A DNA stretch of 35,259 nt from an uncultured Bacteroidales bacterium (GTDB lineage: Bacteria > Bacteroidota > Bacteroidia > Bacteroidales > Paludibacteraceae): contig CAMHOY010000020.1 in the NCBI GenBank assembly GCA_946186915.1, positions 1 through 35,259 of the forward strand. Direction: 5' to 3'. This document shows, piece after piece, positions 9,567-18,032 of this stretch. Both the position numbers and the translations under genes were made by a program. The notes below the pieces were generated by a model, which ran no database searches, was not told where the DNA came from, and saw only the letters and a list, made by a program, of their open reading frames with translations. Numbering within the stretch: the first letter of the stretch is position 1; each line of letters opens with the position of its first letter.

Positions 9567-11018
9567 ATGAAAAGATATATAATCATAGCGCTTTGCTCTG
9601 TGCTCCTTATTCCGATGTCGGCGCAGGAGGTGAACAGGAATGCGCAGAAAACAGAGAAGAAAGAGGCGGTGAAGAGCCATCTGAAACAGCACTTCAAACC
9701 TTATGGTTTTGTCCGTAACTTTTTTACCTTCGATAGCCGTGAGTCCATGTCCGGAACAGGCGATTTATCTAACTATCAGCCCTACGATGAGGCATGGAAC
9801 ATGACGCCGGAAGAGGCAGCTGCTACAGGCCTGCCGCGTGAAGACCTGAATGCGCGCAGCACCTTCCGCTTCCTAAGTCTGACAACCCGCCTGGGACTGG
9901 ATATAGTAGGCTATAAATGGCGGAATACGGAGTTCGGCGCGAAGATCGAAGCGGATTTCTATACGGGCTTGAGCACGAAAGTCTCTCACCCTGTTTCCGG
10001 CGTGGCACAGTTCCGTCTGCGCCAGGCTTATCTGACACTCGGCTGGGACAGCCTGCCCATGCTGAACGGCAAAGACTATGCGCGGGTGGACCTGTTAATA
10101 GGTCAGGCATGGCATCCTATGGCAGCAGACTACAGCGACGTCCTCTCCATTGCCTCCGGAGCACCTTTCGGTCCGTTCAACCGCTCGCCGCAAGTAAAAA
10201 TGGATGCGCGCCTGGGCAAGTATGTCACTCTCACAGGGGCGTTGCTGTGGCAGATGCAATACTGCTCCGTAGGCCCGTCACCCACCGGTGCATCTATCCA
10301 AGCCGCTGATTTTATCATGTACAGCAAGACGCCAGAAGCCTATTTAGGCCTGAGCGTTCACACCAACGGTTTCCTGCTTCGTGCCGGTGCCGATGTACTG
10401 AGTATCAAACCCAGACAAATAGGGAGAACGGTTCCTATGCCCGGCGATACCATTTCCGTCAGCGTCAAGGACCGTATCACCACCGCTTCTCCTTTCCTCT
10501 ACTTGCAATACAAGAAAGGCGAGTTCTCGATCAAAGCAAAGACCATCTTCTCGGAGGCAGGCGAACACATGAACCTCAACAGCGGCTACGGCGTGAAAGC
10601 CAAGAACGCCGATGGCTCATGGGAATATACGCCGCTACGCGCATCGTCCTCATGGCTGAGTATCGTGTATGGAGGAAAAATCGGAGCGCAGGAAGACAAA
10701 CACCCGCAGAAACTGCAGGGTATTCTCTTTGCCGGATATATTGAGAATCTCGGAACGAAAGAAGCGTTCTACGATGGTGACCATGACGGTCATCCGGATG
10801 ACTTATATACGCCGCGCGCCAATAACATGAATAGGATGTGGCGTCTGTCGCCCACCCTGCTCTATACGGTAGGCAAGTTCCAATTAGGACTGGAGTACGA
10901 AATCACCTCCGTGCAATACGGACAATTCGGATCCACCAACCTGTACGGAATCGCCAAGACCAACCTGCACTGGGTGACCAACCACCGCGTGCAACTCATG
11001 ACGAAATATAATTTCTAA
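9567..11018 (+). CDS. Outer-membrane beta-barrel protein, porin-like
   Basis: 483 residues. A signal peptide (MKRYIIIALCSVLLIPMSAQ) is followed by a polar linker and alternating amphipathic strands rich in Tyr, Trp and Phe. Segments such as FRLRQAYLTLGWDSL and RVDLLIGQAWHP look like barrel strands, and the chain ends in Phe (MTKYNF), as outer-membrane barrels do. The sequence resembles the trimeric porin (DcaP/OprO-like) type, but I cannot assign a substrate. The ATG at 9567 is chosen because the -7 box ends at 9539. The gene is monocistronic, divergent from the nuclease operon and convergent with lpdA, whose stop codon overlaps its own. Confidence 0.75.
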   Translation: MKRYIIIALCSVLLIPMSAQEVNRNAQKTEKKEAVKSHLKQHFKPYGFVRNFFTFDSRESMSGTGDLSNYQPYDEAWNMTPEEAAATGLPREDLNARSTFRFLSLTTRLGLDIVGYKWRNTEFGAKIEADFYTGLSTKVSHPVSGVAQFRLRQAYLTLGWDSLPMLNGKDYARVDLLIGQAWHPMAADYSDVLSIASGAPFGPFNRSPQVKMDARLGKYVTLTGALLWQMQYCSVGPSPTGASIQAADFIMYSKTPEAYLGLSVHTNGFLLRAGADVLSIKPRQIGRTVPMPGDTISVSVKDRITTASPFLYLQYKKGEFSIKAKTIFSEAGEHMNLNSGYGVKAKNADGSWEYTPLRASSSWLSIVYGGKIGAQEDKHPQKLQGILFAGYIENLGTKEAFYDGDHDGHPDDLYTPRANNMNRMWRLSPTLLYTVGKFQLGLEYEITSVQYGQFGSTNLYGIAKTNLHWVTNHRVQLMTKYNF

Positions 11019-12397
11019 ATCGCTTCGTGTAAGATCTCGCTGACGGTAGGATGCGGGAAAACCACTTGTTGGAATTCCGCCGTGGTATAACCCATACGCA
11101 CCGCAAAAGAAGCCGCCGCGATAAATTCTGAACACGGATTGCCGATAAGATGGACGCCAAGGATCGAATGGTTCTTGGCGTCTGTTATTACTTTGCACAG
11201 CCCCGTCTCACCTTCGTTCTCTGCCATGAAGCGACCGGAAAAAGTCATCGGCAGTTTCGTCACCTCCACTGGGATAGACATCTCAGCCGCTTGTGCTTCC
11301 GTGATACCGACAGACGCGATCTCCGGATTCGTATAAACAACCGAAGGGATGGCATTATACGCAATACGTTGCAACGGAATCTGTTTCAGCATCCTTCCTA
11401 CCGCCACTTCGGCTTGACGTGCAGCCACATGCGCCAGCATGATCTTACCCGTGACATCGCCGCAGGCATACACATTCGGCAGGTTCGTCTTGCAGAACTC
11501 ATCCACTTTGATCGCCCCGCGCTCTAATTCGAGTTCATCCAGTGCCTCAAGACCCATTAGATTCGCGCGGCGACCTACAGAAACCAATACTCTCTCAGCC
11601 TCTAAAATTAGTTCTCCATCCGGGCTGGTCGCTCTAATCCGAACTCCCTTCCCTTCAGGGAGGGGTTGGGGGTAGGCCTCTTCCACTTTGGTTCCGGTTA
11701 AGATATTGATGCCGGCTTTCTTATATTTCTCCAGCAAGATTTGCACCACTTCCGGATCGAGGTTCGGCAGGATAGTAGGCATGGCTTCGATGACCGTTAC
11801 GGGCACGCCGAGTTCATGGTAGAGCGTAGCAAACTCCATTCCGATGACGCCGCCGCCAACGATGATGATGGATTTCGGCAGTTCAGCCGCAGCCAGCGCA
11901 TCTGTGCTATCCCACACTGCCGGATTGTCCTTAATACCCGGTATCGGCGGCACAAAGTTCGTACTACCCGTACAAATCATCAGATTCTCCGCCTCGTACT
12001 CTGCTTCGTTACACGAGATGATGAACCCTTCTCCCTTCCCTTTAGGGAGGGGACGGGGGTAGGCTACCCCGTTCACCACCGTGCAATGTTCGTTATTCAG
12101 CCGTTGCTTGATACCTGCGACGAGTTTGCGAACGACGATGGTCTTGCGTTTCTGCATGGCGGCAAAATCGAACGATACGTTCTCGGCCGTCACACCGTAT
12201 TTCTGCGCGTGCGTCGCGTTATAGTATTGTTTCGCGCCATAGAGCAAGGACTTGGTGGGAATACAACCCACATTGAGACAAGTGCCGCCGAGGGCGTTTT
12301 GCTCAAAAAGGATCACATCTTTGCCTGCCTTAGAGGCTTTTTCCGCGGCTGTATAGCCCGCAGGGCCTCCGCCAATGATGGCTAAAAAATATTTCAT
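11015..12397 (-). CDS. lpdA: Dihydrolipoamide dehydrogenase with two in-frame repeat insertions
   Basis: 460-residue FAD/NAD pyridine nucleotide-disulfide oxidoreductase; it reoxidises lipoamide on E2 or H proteins using NAD+. Visible: the FAD-binding GGGPAGYTAA (9-18), the redox disulfide GGTCLNVGCIPTK (C40/C45), the NAD-binding GGGVIGMEFA, the second FAD motif NVYACGDVTG and the C-terminal catalytic HPTVSE (His449, Glu454). Two GC-rich palindromes (12031-12064 and 11644-11677) are translated within it as YPRPLPKGKG and YPQPLPEGKG. The first is near residues 112-121 and the second about 130 residues further on. They look like tolerated insertions in surface loops. No E1/E2 or glycine-cleavage genes are adjacent; it follows cysE by 5 bp. 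Confidence 0.93.
   Translation of the reverse strand: MKYFLAIIGGGPAGYTAAEKASKAGKDVILFEQNALGGTCLNVGCIPTKSLLYGAKQYYNATHAQKYGVTAENVSFDFAAMQKRKTIVVRKLVAGIKQRLNNEHCTVVNGVAYPRPLPKGKGEGFIISCNEAEYEAENLMICTGSTNFVPPIPGIKDNPAVWDSTDALAAAELPKSIIIVGGGVIGMEFATLYHELGVPVTVIEAMPTILPNLDPEVVQILLEKYKKAGINILTGTKVEEAYPQPLPEGKGVRIRATSPDGELILEAERVLVSVGRRANLMGLEALDELELERGAIKVDEFCKTNLPNVYACGDVTGKIMLAHVAARQAEVAVGRMLKQIPLQRIAYNAIPSVVYTNPEIASVGITEAQAAEMSIPVEVTKLPMTFSGRFMAENEGETGLCKVITDAKNHSILGVHLIGNPCSEFIAAASFAVRMGYTTAEFQQVVFPHPTVSEILHEAI
11644..11677. repeat. GC-rich palindromic repeat inside lpdA, copy 1
   Basis: A 34-bp block with arms CCCTTCCCT / AGGGAGGGG around a 2-nt centre (9 pairs, one G-T wobble), then GGGGGTAGGC. 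It matches the second copy at 12031-12064 at 31 of 34 positions. On the lpdA strand it is read as YPQPLPEGKG. Confidence 0.9.
12031..12064. repeat. GC-rich palindromic repeat inside lpdA, copy 2
   Basis: The same 34-bp block in the same orientation and reading frame as copy 1, with three substitutions (at element positions 13, 23 and 24). It is read as YPRPLPKGKG in LpdA. No further copy was found elsewhere in the window. Confidence 0.9.
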
Positions 12398-12402
12398 GGT
12401 AT

Positions 12403-13122
12403 TTATTCTTTATTCTTTATTCGTATTTCCGGCGTACTTTGCAACACGATGCTGTTGGCCGGCACATCCTGGGTGAGCCATATGTTACCGCCAACAACGG
12501 TGTCATGGCCTATACGTACGCGGCCAAGGATGGAGGTATTGGAATAGACCGTCACATAGTCCTCCAAAATCGGGTGACGCGGGACATCTTTGGGTCTGCC
12601 CTCTGCATCGTATTCGAAATTCTTCGCACCAAGCGTCACGCCCTGATAGAGCACCACATGTGAACCGATGATAGCTGTCTCGCCGATGACGACACCGGTA
12701 CCGTGGTCTATGCAGAAATACTCACCAATCTGCGCAGCAGGATGGATGTCTATGCCGGTACGGCTGTGCGCCAATTCAGTCAACATACGCGGGATACGCG
12801 GCACACCGAGTTGGTAGAGCACATGCGCGGCACGGTAATGAATCATCGCATATTGGAGCGGATAAGAAAGAATCACTTCGCCGCGATCCGTTACAGCAGG
12901 GTCATTATGTAGCACGGCATCCACATCGGTGTTGATGAGTCGTTTGATCTCGGGTATCTGCGCCCAGAACGCTTCCGGCAGACACAGATCTTTCGGACGC
13001 TCCACGGACGGATAATACTCCGGAAACACCTCGCCTTGCAGGTGCAAAACAAGTTGCTTTAAATGCGCTATGTTAATTAATCCGTTCAATTTATAATTCT
13101 TAATTTTTAATTTACAATTCAC
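12403..13122 (-). CDS. cysE: Serine O-acetyltransferase
   Basis: Makes O-acetyl-L-serine from serine and acetyl-CoA, the substrate of the CysK encoded just upstream. 239 residues from a GTG start. The left-handed beta-helix hexapeptide region carries SRTGIDIHPAAQIG, the catalytic-type DHGTGVVIGETA and the LYQGVTLGA block. The GTG at 13122 overlaps the cysK stop (GTGA), suggesting coupling. The first 14 or so residues (NCKLKIKNYKLNG) and the last ones (RIKNKE) are encoded by AT-rich short repeats, so the true protein ends may be recent extensions and a start further in is possible. Confidence 0.93.
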   Translation of the reverse strand: MNCKLKIKNYKLNGLINIAHLKQLVLHLQGEVFPEYYPSVERPKDLCLPEAFWAQIPEIKRLINTDVDAVLHNDPAVTDRGEVILSYPLQYAMIHYRAAHVLYQLGVPRIPRMLTELAHSRTGIDIHPAAQIGEYFCIDHGTGVVIGETAIIGSHVVLYQGVTLGAKNFEYDAEGRPKDVPRHPILEDYVTVYSNTSILGRVRIGHDTVVGGNIWLTQDVPANSIVLQSTPEIRIKNKE

Positions 13123-14006
13123 AACACCGACAGGTATCTTTCTCCTGTATCGGGCAGTAGAACCACGATATTTTTGCCTTGATACTCAGGCTGTTGCGTC
13201 AGTTGCAGCGCTGCAGCATAGGCCGCACCGGAAGAGATGCCGACAAGCAAGCCATGTTCGCCGGCGAGCGAACGAGCCGCAGCAAAAGCCTCTTCATTCG
13301 TAATGGTCATCACACGGTCGATATATGCGGGTTGGTAAGTATCCGGCTGAAAACCAGCACCTATCCCTTGTATCTTATGGGGACCGGCCTGACCGCCGGA
13401 CAAAACGGGTGACGAAGCGGGTTCGACAGCGATGATCTCAACGAGCATATTCTTCTCCTTCAACGCCCGTCCTACTCCGCTGACGGTTCCTCCTGTTCCC
13501 ACTCCCGCGATGAACACATCCACTTGCCCGTTCGTGTCTTCCCATATCTCCTGACCCGTCGTCGCATAGTGAATGGCAGGGTTGGCGGGATTCACAAACT
13601 GTCCCAAAATGACGGCACCCTTCGTGGCGTCACGCAGTTCCTCCGCCTTATGTATCGCACCTTTCATGCCCTCGCTGCCGGGCGTAAGAACAAGTTCAGC
13701 GCCATAGGCAGCCAGCAGATTACGCCGCTCCACGGACATGGTCTCAGGCATCGTCAAAACAACCCGGTAGCCTTTGAGTCGGCCTATCCACGCAAGTCCT
13801 ACGCCGGTGTTACCGCTAGTGGGTTCAATAATCGTTGCGCCCGGTTGCAGGATGCCTTTTCGTTCGGCATCTTCTATCATGGCGAGTGCCGTACGGTCTT
13901 TTACCGAACCGCCGGGGTTAAACCGCTCTAACTTAAGCAGTAATCCCTTTTGAATTTCCAGCATCGGCGTATGGCCGATCAGGTCTAAAAGATTTTGTAC
14001 TATCAT
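13119..14006 (-). CDS. cysK: Cysteine synthase A (O-acetylserine sulfhydrylase)
   Basis: PLP enzyme that makes cysteine from O-acetylserine and sulfide. 295 residues, normal for the family. Visible: the PLP lysine in NPGGSVKDRTA (Lys36), the substrate loop PTSGNTG, the phosphate-binding GTGGTVSG and the C-terminal LLPDTGERYLS. It is followed with a 4-bp overlap by cysE, so both cysteine-pathway enzymes are made together. The short spacer upstream (14007-14066) holds three 11-bp tandem repeats and the start of a 57-bp palindromic element; no promoter of the local consensus was seen there, so transcription probably comes from 14586-14617. Confidence 0.96.
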   Translation of the reverse strand: MIVQNLLDLIGHTPMLEIQKGLLLKLERFNPGGSVKDRTALAMIEDAERKGILQPGATIIEPTSGNTGVGLAWIGRLKGYRVVLTMPETMSVERRNLLAAYGAELVLTPGSEGMKGAIHKAEELRDATKGAVILGQFVNPANPAIHYATTGQEIWEDTNGQVDVFIAGVGTGGTVSGVGRALKEKNMLVEIIAVEPASSPVLSGGQAGPHKIQGIGAGFQPDTYQPAYIDRVMTITNEEAFAAARSLAGEHGLLVGISSGAAYAAALQLTQQPEYQGKNIVVLLPDTGERYLSVL

Positions 14007-14018
14007 ATTGGTCTTATT

Positions 14019-14051
14019 AGGGGTAAATCAGGGGTATCACAGGGGTATATC
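14019..14051. repeat. Three tandem copies of an 11-bp unit
   Basis: Units AGGGGTAAATC, AGGGGTATCAC and AGGGGTATATC at 14019, 14030 and 14041. They fill the gap between the C_GCAxxG gene and cysK and abut the palindromic element that starts at 14047. Confidence 0.85.
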
Positions 14052-14103
14052 GTATCCTACCCATACCTATAATATACTTTGTATATTATCCCGTGATTTT
14101 AAA
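14047..14103 (+). repeat. 57-bp dispersed palindromic element, copy A
   Basis: Begins ATATCGTATCC and ends CCCGTGATTTTAAA, with a perfect 9-bp inverted repeat ATAATATAC (14069-14077) / GTATATTAT (14081-14089) around TTT. The copy at 30219-30275 has the same length and 51 of 57 identical bases. Here it is antisense to its neighbours and supplies the last codons and the TAG stop of the C_GCAxxG gene. Confidence 0.88.
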
Positions 14104-14564
14104 TTTATGCTTCTCAAATACAATCTCACTGCCTCCGCAATCATCTCAGGGCAGGGTCGTTTCTCGTAATACTCAGGTGTTCTCGGCGCGGGTCGCGGGT
14201 CAACAGAGCCTTTCGGCGCAAGTCCTAATAACTCCGCACAGATGAGCGAGCCGTATTTGGCCTTGAATTCTCCTGCCAGTTGCTGTACAAAGGCGTAGTT
14301 CGCCATCTTACCCTCGCTGTCATGAGGCGTGGCGGAGCCGTTCTGCAATCCTGCGAGCATGAACATTCCGCTCGCGGCGCCGCATACAAGCCTCATCCGT
14401 CCCATCCCACCGCCGAAAGAGGCGGAGAGACGCAATGCCAAATCCAGGTCCGTGACACCATAGAGATCGGCGCAGGAAGCAAACACTGCCTGAGCGCAGT
14501 TAAAGCCTTGCTTGAAAAGCTCTTGCGCGCGAAGGGCGCGACTTTCTATCTCGTCGTTTGTCAT
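14067..14564 (-). CDS. C_GCAxxG_C_C family redox protein
   Basis: 165 residues. Conserved cysteine motifs typical of the C_GCAxxG_C_C family are present: FNCAQAVFASCADLYG near the N-terminus, GGGMGRMRLVCGAASG in the middle, and later single cysteines (SLICAELLG, RPCPEM). The family is predicted to be redox-active or metal-binding; no reaction is established. A TTG-initiated extension to 14735 is rejected because the promoter at 14586-14617 lies inside it; the ATG at 14564 (MTNDEIE) is about 22 bp beyond the -7 box. The last residues (KSRDNIQSIL) are encoded by the palindromic element, so the natural C-terminus may once have been different. It leads the cysK-cysE-lpdA group, which suggests a sulfur or thiol redox link. 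Confidence 0.85.
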   Translation of the reverse strand: MTNDEIESRALRAQELFKQGFNCAQAVFASCADLYGVTDLDLALRLSASFGGGMGRMRLVCGAASGMFMLAGLQNGSATPHDSEGKMANYAFVQQLAGEFKAKYGSLICAELLGLAPKGSVDPRPAPRTPEYYEKRPCPEMIAEAVRLYLRSINLKSRDNIQSIL

Positions 14565-14585
14565 ACCGGAATAACTTTTGCGCTG

Positions 14586-14617
14586 CAAAAGTACAAAAAT
14601 ATTCTGACATATGCAAA
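14586..14617 (-). promoter_or_regulatory. Promoter of the C_GCAxxG-cysK-cysE-lpdA group
   Basis: Minus strand: -33 TTTG (14617-14614) extended as TTTGCATATGT, a 20-bp spacer, and -7 TACTTTTG (14593-14586). It decides the downstream start at 14564. Confidence 0.85.
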
Positions 14618-14652
14618 TTTTTTTGCCTTTTTGTACTGCAATACGTACAGAA

Positions 14653-15822
14653 CTATTCCGGTAAAGGACGCGAAGTACGGAATAATGCTGATTTACGGAG
14701 ATAAAACAGCCCACAAGCCAAAAGCATATACCCACCTGCCAAAATCCACAAAGCGGTATATTCCATGCTCGTTTGCGCCAATGTAGCGCCCATGGAGTTG
14801 ATATGAATGAAAGCGTGGGCGCCCCATGTATAAGGGATAAAATACGACAGATAGCGCCAAGCGGAAGGTATCATTTCTTTCGGCCAGGAGATACCCGCCA
14901 TGAAAAGGAAAATCAAAGAAGTGGAAATCAGCAACACCAACCCTGATTCACGATTGCGGATAAAAACCGACACGCATAGCGAGAAGAAGATGACCGCCAG
15001 CAAATAAGGCGCTATCAGCAGCAGTATGTCACCTATAGAACCGATATGGGGAATGTCGAAAAGTCTCGGAAAGAAACCCAGAAGGATGGCGGCAAGACCA
15101 TAATATATCAGGAAACAGGCACCTGCCCGCCCGATAAGCGAAGAAAAAGAATAACTCTCTTCGTTCTCTTCACGGGCTGTTCCTCCGAGCATACAGATTC
15201 CGAATAGAAGGGTCTGATGAAGAATCAGCACGAGTACCGCGGGGATGAGGAACGAACCGTAACCGCCGGTTGGGGTAAAAAGGGCCGTTTCCGTATAAGG
15301 AGCGTCCTGAACCAGCGCCCAGGCAAACTCTTTATCCATTCCCATCTGCTCGTAGCGGTCTATCTGAATATTGCGCATGGACTCCAACATAACCTGGTTG
15401 CAGGATAGGTAGATGGCTTTCATATAAAGGAAAGAGGACATGTCGCAATAAAGCGATATGTGCGCTTTACCAAGCGGATCTGCCAACTGCCGTGCGAAAT
15501 CATGCGGAAAATATATGATACCGTGTACTTTCTGCTCCCGCAGCAGCTGTTCCGCTTCGGCCATGGATGTACAACTGTAGGTCAGACGGATATCCGGCGA
15601 GGCGTTCCAACGGTGAAGAAAAGTACGGCTCTCCGGAGAATTGCTCAAATCGACTACTGCTACCGGGACGTCGCATATTTGTTCGTTCCAATAGAGCGCT
15701 TTATAAATCAACGGATAAGCCAGTGTTGCAACGATAAAGATGACCATCACACCGGGGTCACGGAAGATGCGCTGCAGTTCTGAAACAAAGGATTTAACTA
15801 TCGGATATTTGTATTCTGACAT
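14653..15822 (-). CDS. ABC-2 type transporter permease (YbhR/YhhJ-like), second copy
   Basis: 389 residues. One N-terminal membrane segment (about 25-45, VMVIFIVATLAYPLIYKALY) is followed by a large periplasmic domain (about 50-190) and a C-terminal membrane bundle (about 195-380). This is the layout of the YbhS/YbhR/YhhJ group of ABC-2 exporters. It follows the sister permease by 21 bp. Together with HlyD and TolC homologs upstream it should form a tripartite exporter across both membranes. Substrate unknown; no ATPase gene is found in the cluster. Confidence 0.88.
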   Translation of the reverse strand: MSEYKYPIVKSFVSELQRIFRDPGVMVIFIVATLAYPLIYKALYWNEQICDVPVAVVDLSNSPESRTFLHRWNASPDIRLTYSCTSMAEAEQLLREQKVHGIIYFPHDFARQLADPLGKAHISLYCDMSSFLYMKAIYLSCNQVMLESMRNIQIDRYEQMGMDKEFAWALVQDAPYTETALFTPTGGYGSFLIPAVLVLILHQTLLFGICMLGGTAREENEESYSFSSLIGRAGACFLIYYGLAAILLGFFPRLFDIPHIGSIGDILLLIAPYLLAVIFFSLCVSVFIRNRESGLVLLISTSLIFLFMAGISWPKEMIPSAWRYLSYFIPYTWGAHAFIHINSMGATLAQTSMEYTALWILAGGYMLLACGLFYLRKSALFRTSRPLPE

Positions 15823-15843
15823 AGGACAGGAGTCGTTGGGGAC

Positions 15844-17019
15844 TTATTTCAAAGGATAATTCCAATACACTAACGCACGGTGGAGCCGCGGCGCGACACA
15901 TAGTGACGCAACCATGAATAATGTGAGAGCCAGCATATAAGGGATGCTGTTTTCCACGGGAGCAGCCATGAGCGCCTCGTTGACATATATGAGGTAATAA
16001 TGTCTGAGCGGTTCTAAATATGAGAGCGCCTTGACCGGAGGCAACATCGCCATCTGCGGATACGTGAAACCGGACAAAGAGAAACCCAGCATCGAATAAA
16101 GCGCACCTATTGACAGGGCGTCACGAAGCGTCGGCAGAAGACCTATCATCGTTATGCCCAATGCTTCCATAGCCAGGATAAACAGCAGCAGACCGAACAT
16201 CAGACGCCATGTACTGCCATAGACCGGAAAACCGACAAAACGGTAAAGAATCAGATGGCAGCCGACACCCAGAATAAGATAGATCAGCGTATAAGGAATC
16301 AGTTTGCCGATCATGGCTATCGTATAGTTGCCGCCCGCGGCGCGAAGCCAGGCATGAGACGTACGCGCTTTGAGTTCAAAACCGATGGCAAAGATAGTCA
16401 GCATGATACAGACAAGACCCAATATGCCCGGCAATATTGTGCTGACCAGATAGATGGAATAATTGCCCCAGGGATTGGCTACCATATGTCCCTCTATGGC
16501 GATCGGCTGAATGCGGTGCATAATCACATCGTCCGTCATTCCTTTTTTGCGGAGCACCTCGCGTTGGAACGCACCGGATACGAGATTCGCCATCGTCAGC
16601 ATCTGCTTGTACGCCGTATTGCCTCCTACCGTATAAGCGTTCGTCACATAGAAATCGATCTGAGGACGTTTGAACGATACCAAATCGCGGTAAAAGCCTT
16701 CGCGGATAACAAAAATGCCGTAAATCTTGCCTTTCTGCATCGCATCGCGGGCTTCGGAATAGGAATTGGTAATCAGTTGTATATCCACGGACGGAGTAGC
16801 CTGCATCTCATGAATCAGCCGGCGGGAGATGGTAGTTTGGTCCTGATCGACCACTGCCATCGGCATCTTCTCGGCCGCCCCGCCTTTCATCAGGGTCAGG
16901 AAGAAAAAGGTGGATAGCAGCATTACCCCCACTGACGCAAACAGATAGAGCGGCCGGGCAAACATCATCTTCAGTTCGCGAACCAGCACACGCCATATGT
17001 TTTGAAGAATGATTCGCAT
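15844..17019 (-). CDS. ABC-2 type transporter permease, first copy
   Basis: 391 residues with the same architecture as its neighbour: membrane segment at about 25-45, soluble domain (PMAVVDQDQTTISRRL onward) to about 190, then five or so membrane segments including LVCIMLTIFAIGFEL and a GITMIGLLPTLRDALSIGALYSMLGF region. The ATG at 17019 is preferred over a TTG one codon upstream. It lies 18 bp after the HlyD stop in a spacer made of TCTAAAAT repeats. The two permeases probably form a heterodimer. Confidence 0.88.
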   Translation of the reverse strand: MRIILQNIWRVLVRELKMMFARPLYLFASVGVMLLSTFFFLTLMKGGAAEKMPMAVVDQDQTTISRRLIHEMQATPSVDIQLITNSYSEARDAMQKGKIYGIFVIREGFYRDLVSFKRPQIDFYVTNAYTVGGNTAYKQMLTMANLVSGAFQREVLRKKGMTDDVIMHRIQPIAIEGHMVANPWGNYSIYLVSTILPGILGLVCIMLTIFAIGFELKARTSHAWLRAAGGNYTIAMIGKLIPYTLIYLILGVGCHLILYRFVGFPVYGSTWRLMFGLLLFILAMEALGITMIGLLPTLRDALSIGALYSMLGFSLSGFTYPQMAMLPPVKALSYLEPLRHYYLIYVNEALMAAPVENSIPYMLALTLFMVASLCVAPRLHRALVYWNYPLK

Positions 17020-17037
17020 CAATTCTAAAATCTAAAA

Positions 17038-18030
17038 TCAATTCTCCATAACCAGCGCTGTCATGCCCGGACGCAGATTAGGGATGGTGGCCGTCGGACG
17101 GCATTTGACGTCAAACGTGCGGACATCGTATCCGCCGTTTTGCTTGGTGGAACGCCAGGTGGCGTACGTCCCCATCGCCTTGATATGAGTGACCGTAAGC
17201 GGATATTTGACGTTGTTGCCAAGCGCAGGAAGCACAACCTCTACCACGCTGCCCAACGGAAAACGGGACAACATGTCTTCGCGAACGGCGAAGGTGAACC
17301 ATACATCGTTCAAATCGACGATGGACATCACCGGAGAGCCCTGACCTACCAGTTCACCCACTTTGGGGAAGAGCTCCGAAACCTCTCCGTCGCATGGTGA
17401 CAGCAGGTATTTCTCCGCCTCTGCCGCAGCCACTTCTTGCAAGATACCATCTACTTTGGCCACCTGTGCTTCTGCTGCCGCTTTGTCCTCTTCGCGAGCG
17501 CCGGAGAGTGCCATCTGGTATTGGCTGCGGGCGGCTTTGACAGTGGCCTGCGCGGCCTTGTATTCCGCTTCCACCTCATCACGTTTCTGAGCGCTTACCA
17601 CGCCCTTGTCAAACAGACGTTGCACACGTTCGAAACTCTTGCGGTAAATCTCCTCGCCCGCTTTGGCTTTCTGGTATAGTTCGTACGCGCCTTGTATCTG
17701 CTCGTTGCGGGCGCCGTTCTTGGCTTTCTGGTTCACCGCCTCGGCCATCTCTCTGGCTGCGAGTGCCTGGGCTTTCTTCGCCTCCACTTCAGGCGAATAG
17801 ATCACGACGAGCGTATCGCCTTTCTTCACATGCTCGCCCTCCTCGTAGAGATACATCTCGATACGTCCGGGCACTTTGCCGGAAACGCGGTACTCCGCCG
17901 CCTCGGCTTCGCCCTGGATAAGCGTCTTCTCCGGCCGCAAAGCCAGAATACCCACGAGCGCAACAATAACGACTACTGTGAGGAGCGCGACCAGACCTAA
18001 CAGCAGACTTCCTTCTTTCTGATGTTTCAT
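17038..18030 (-). CDS. HlyD-family periplasmic adaptor (membrane fusion protein)
   Basis: 330 residues. Order: a membrane anchor at about 9-31, the first half of the lipoyl domain (VSGKVPGRIEMYLYEEGEHVKKGD), a long alpha-helical hairpin (about 80-205, rich in Ala, Glu and Lys), the second lipoyl half (LLSPCDGEVSELFPKVGELV) and a beta-barrel domain. It bridges inner-membrane permeases and the TolC channel. The ATG at 18030 is 2 bp beyond the TolC-gene stop; an upstream reading through to 18123 would overlap that gene and has no membrane-anchor logic. Confidence 0.92.
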   Translation of the reverse strand: MKHQKEGSLLLGLVALLTVVVIVALVGILALRPEKTLIQGEAEAAEYRVSGKVPGRIEMYLYEEGEHVKKGDTLVVIYSPEVEAKKAQALAAREMAEAVNQKAKNGARNEQIQGAYELYQKAKAGEEIYRKSFERVQRLFDKGVVSAQKRDEVEAEYKAAQATVKAARSQYQMALSGAREEDKAAAEAQVAKVDGILQEVAAAEAEKYLLSPCDGEVSELFPKVGELVGQGSPVMSIVDLNDVWFTFAVREDMLSRFPLGSVVEVVLPALGNNVKYPLTVTHIKAMGTYATWRSTKQNGGYDVRTFDVKCRPTATIPNLRPGMTALVMEN

Positions 18031-18032
18031 GA

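Noticed and set aside
14565..14735. N-terminal extension of the C_GCAxxG protein from a non-ATG start
   Set aside because: The extension overlaps a canonical promoter at 14586-14617, so it is not transcribed from it; the ATG at 14564 gives the normal family length.
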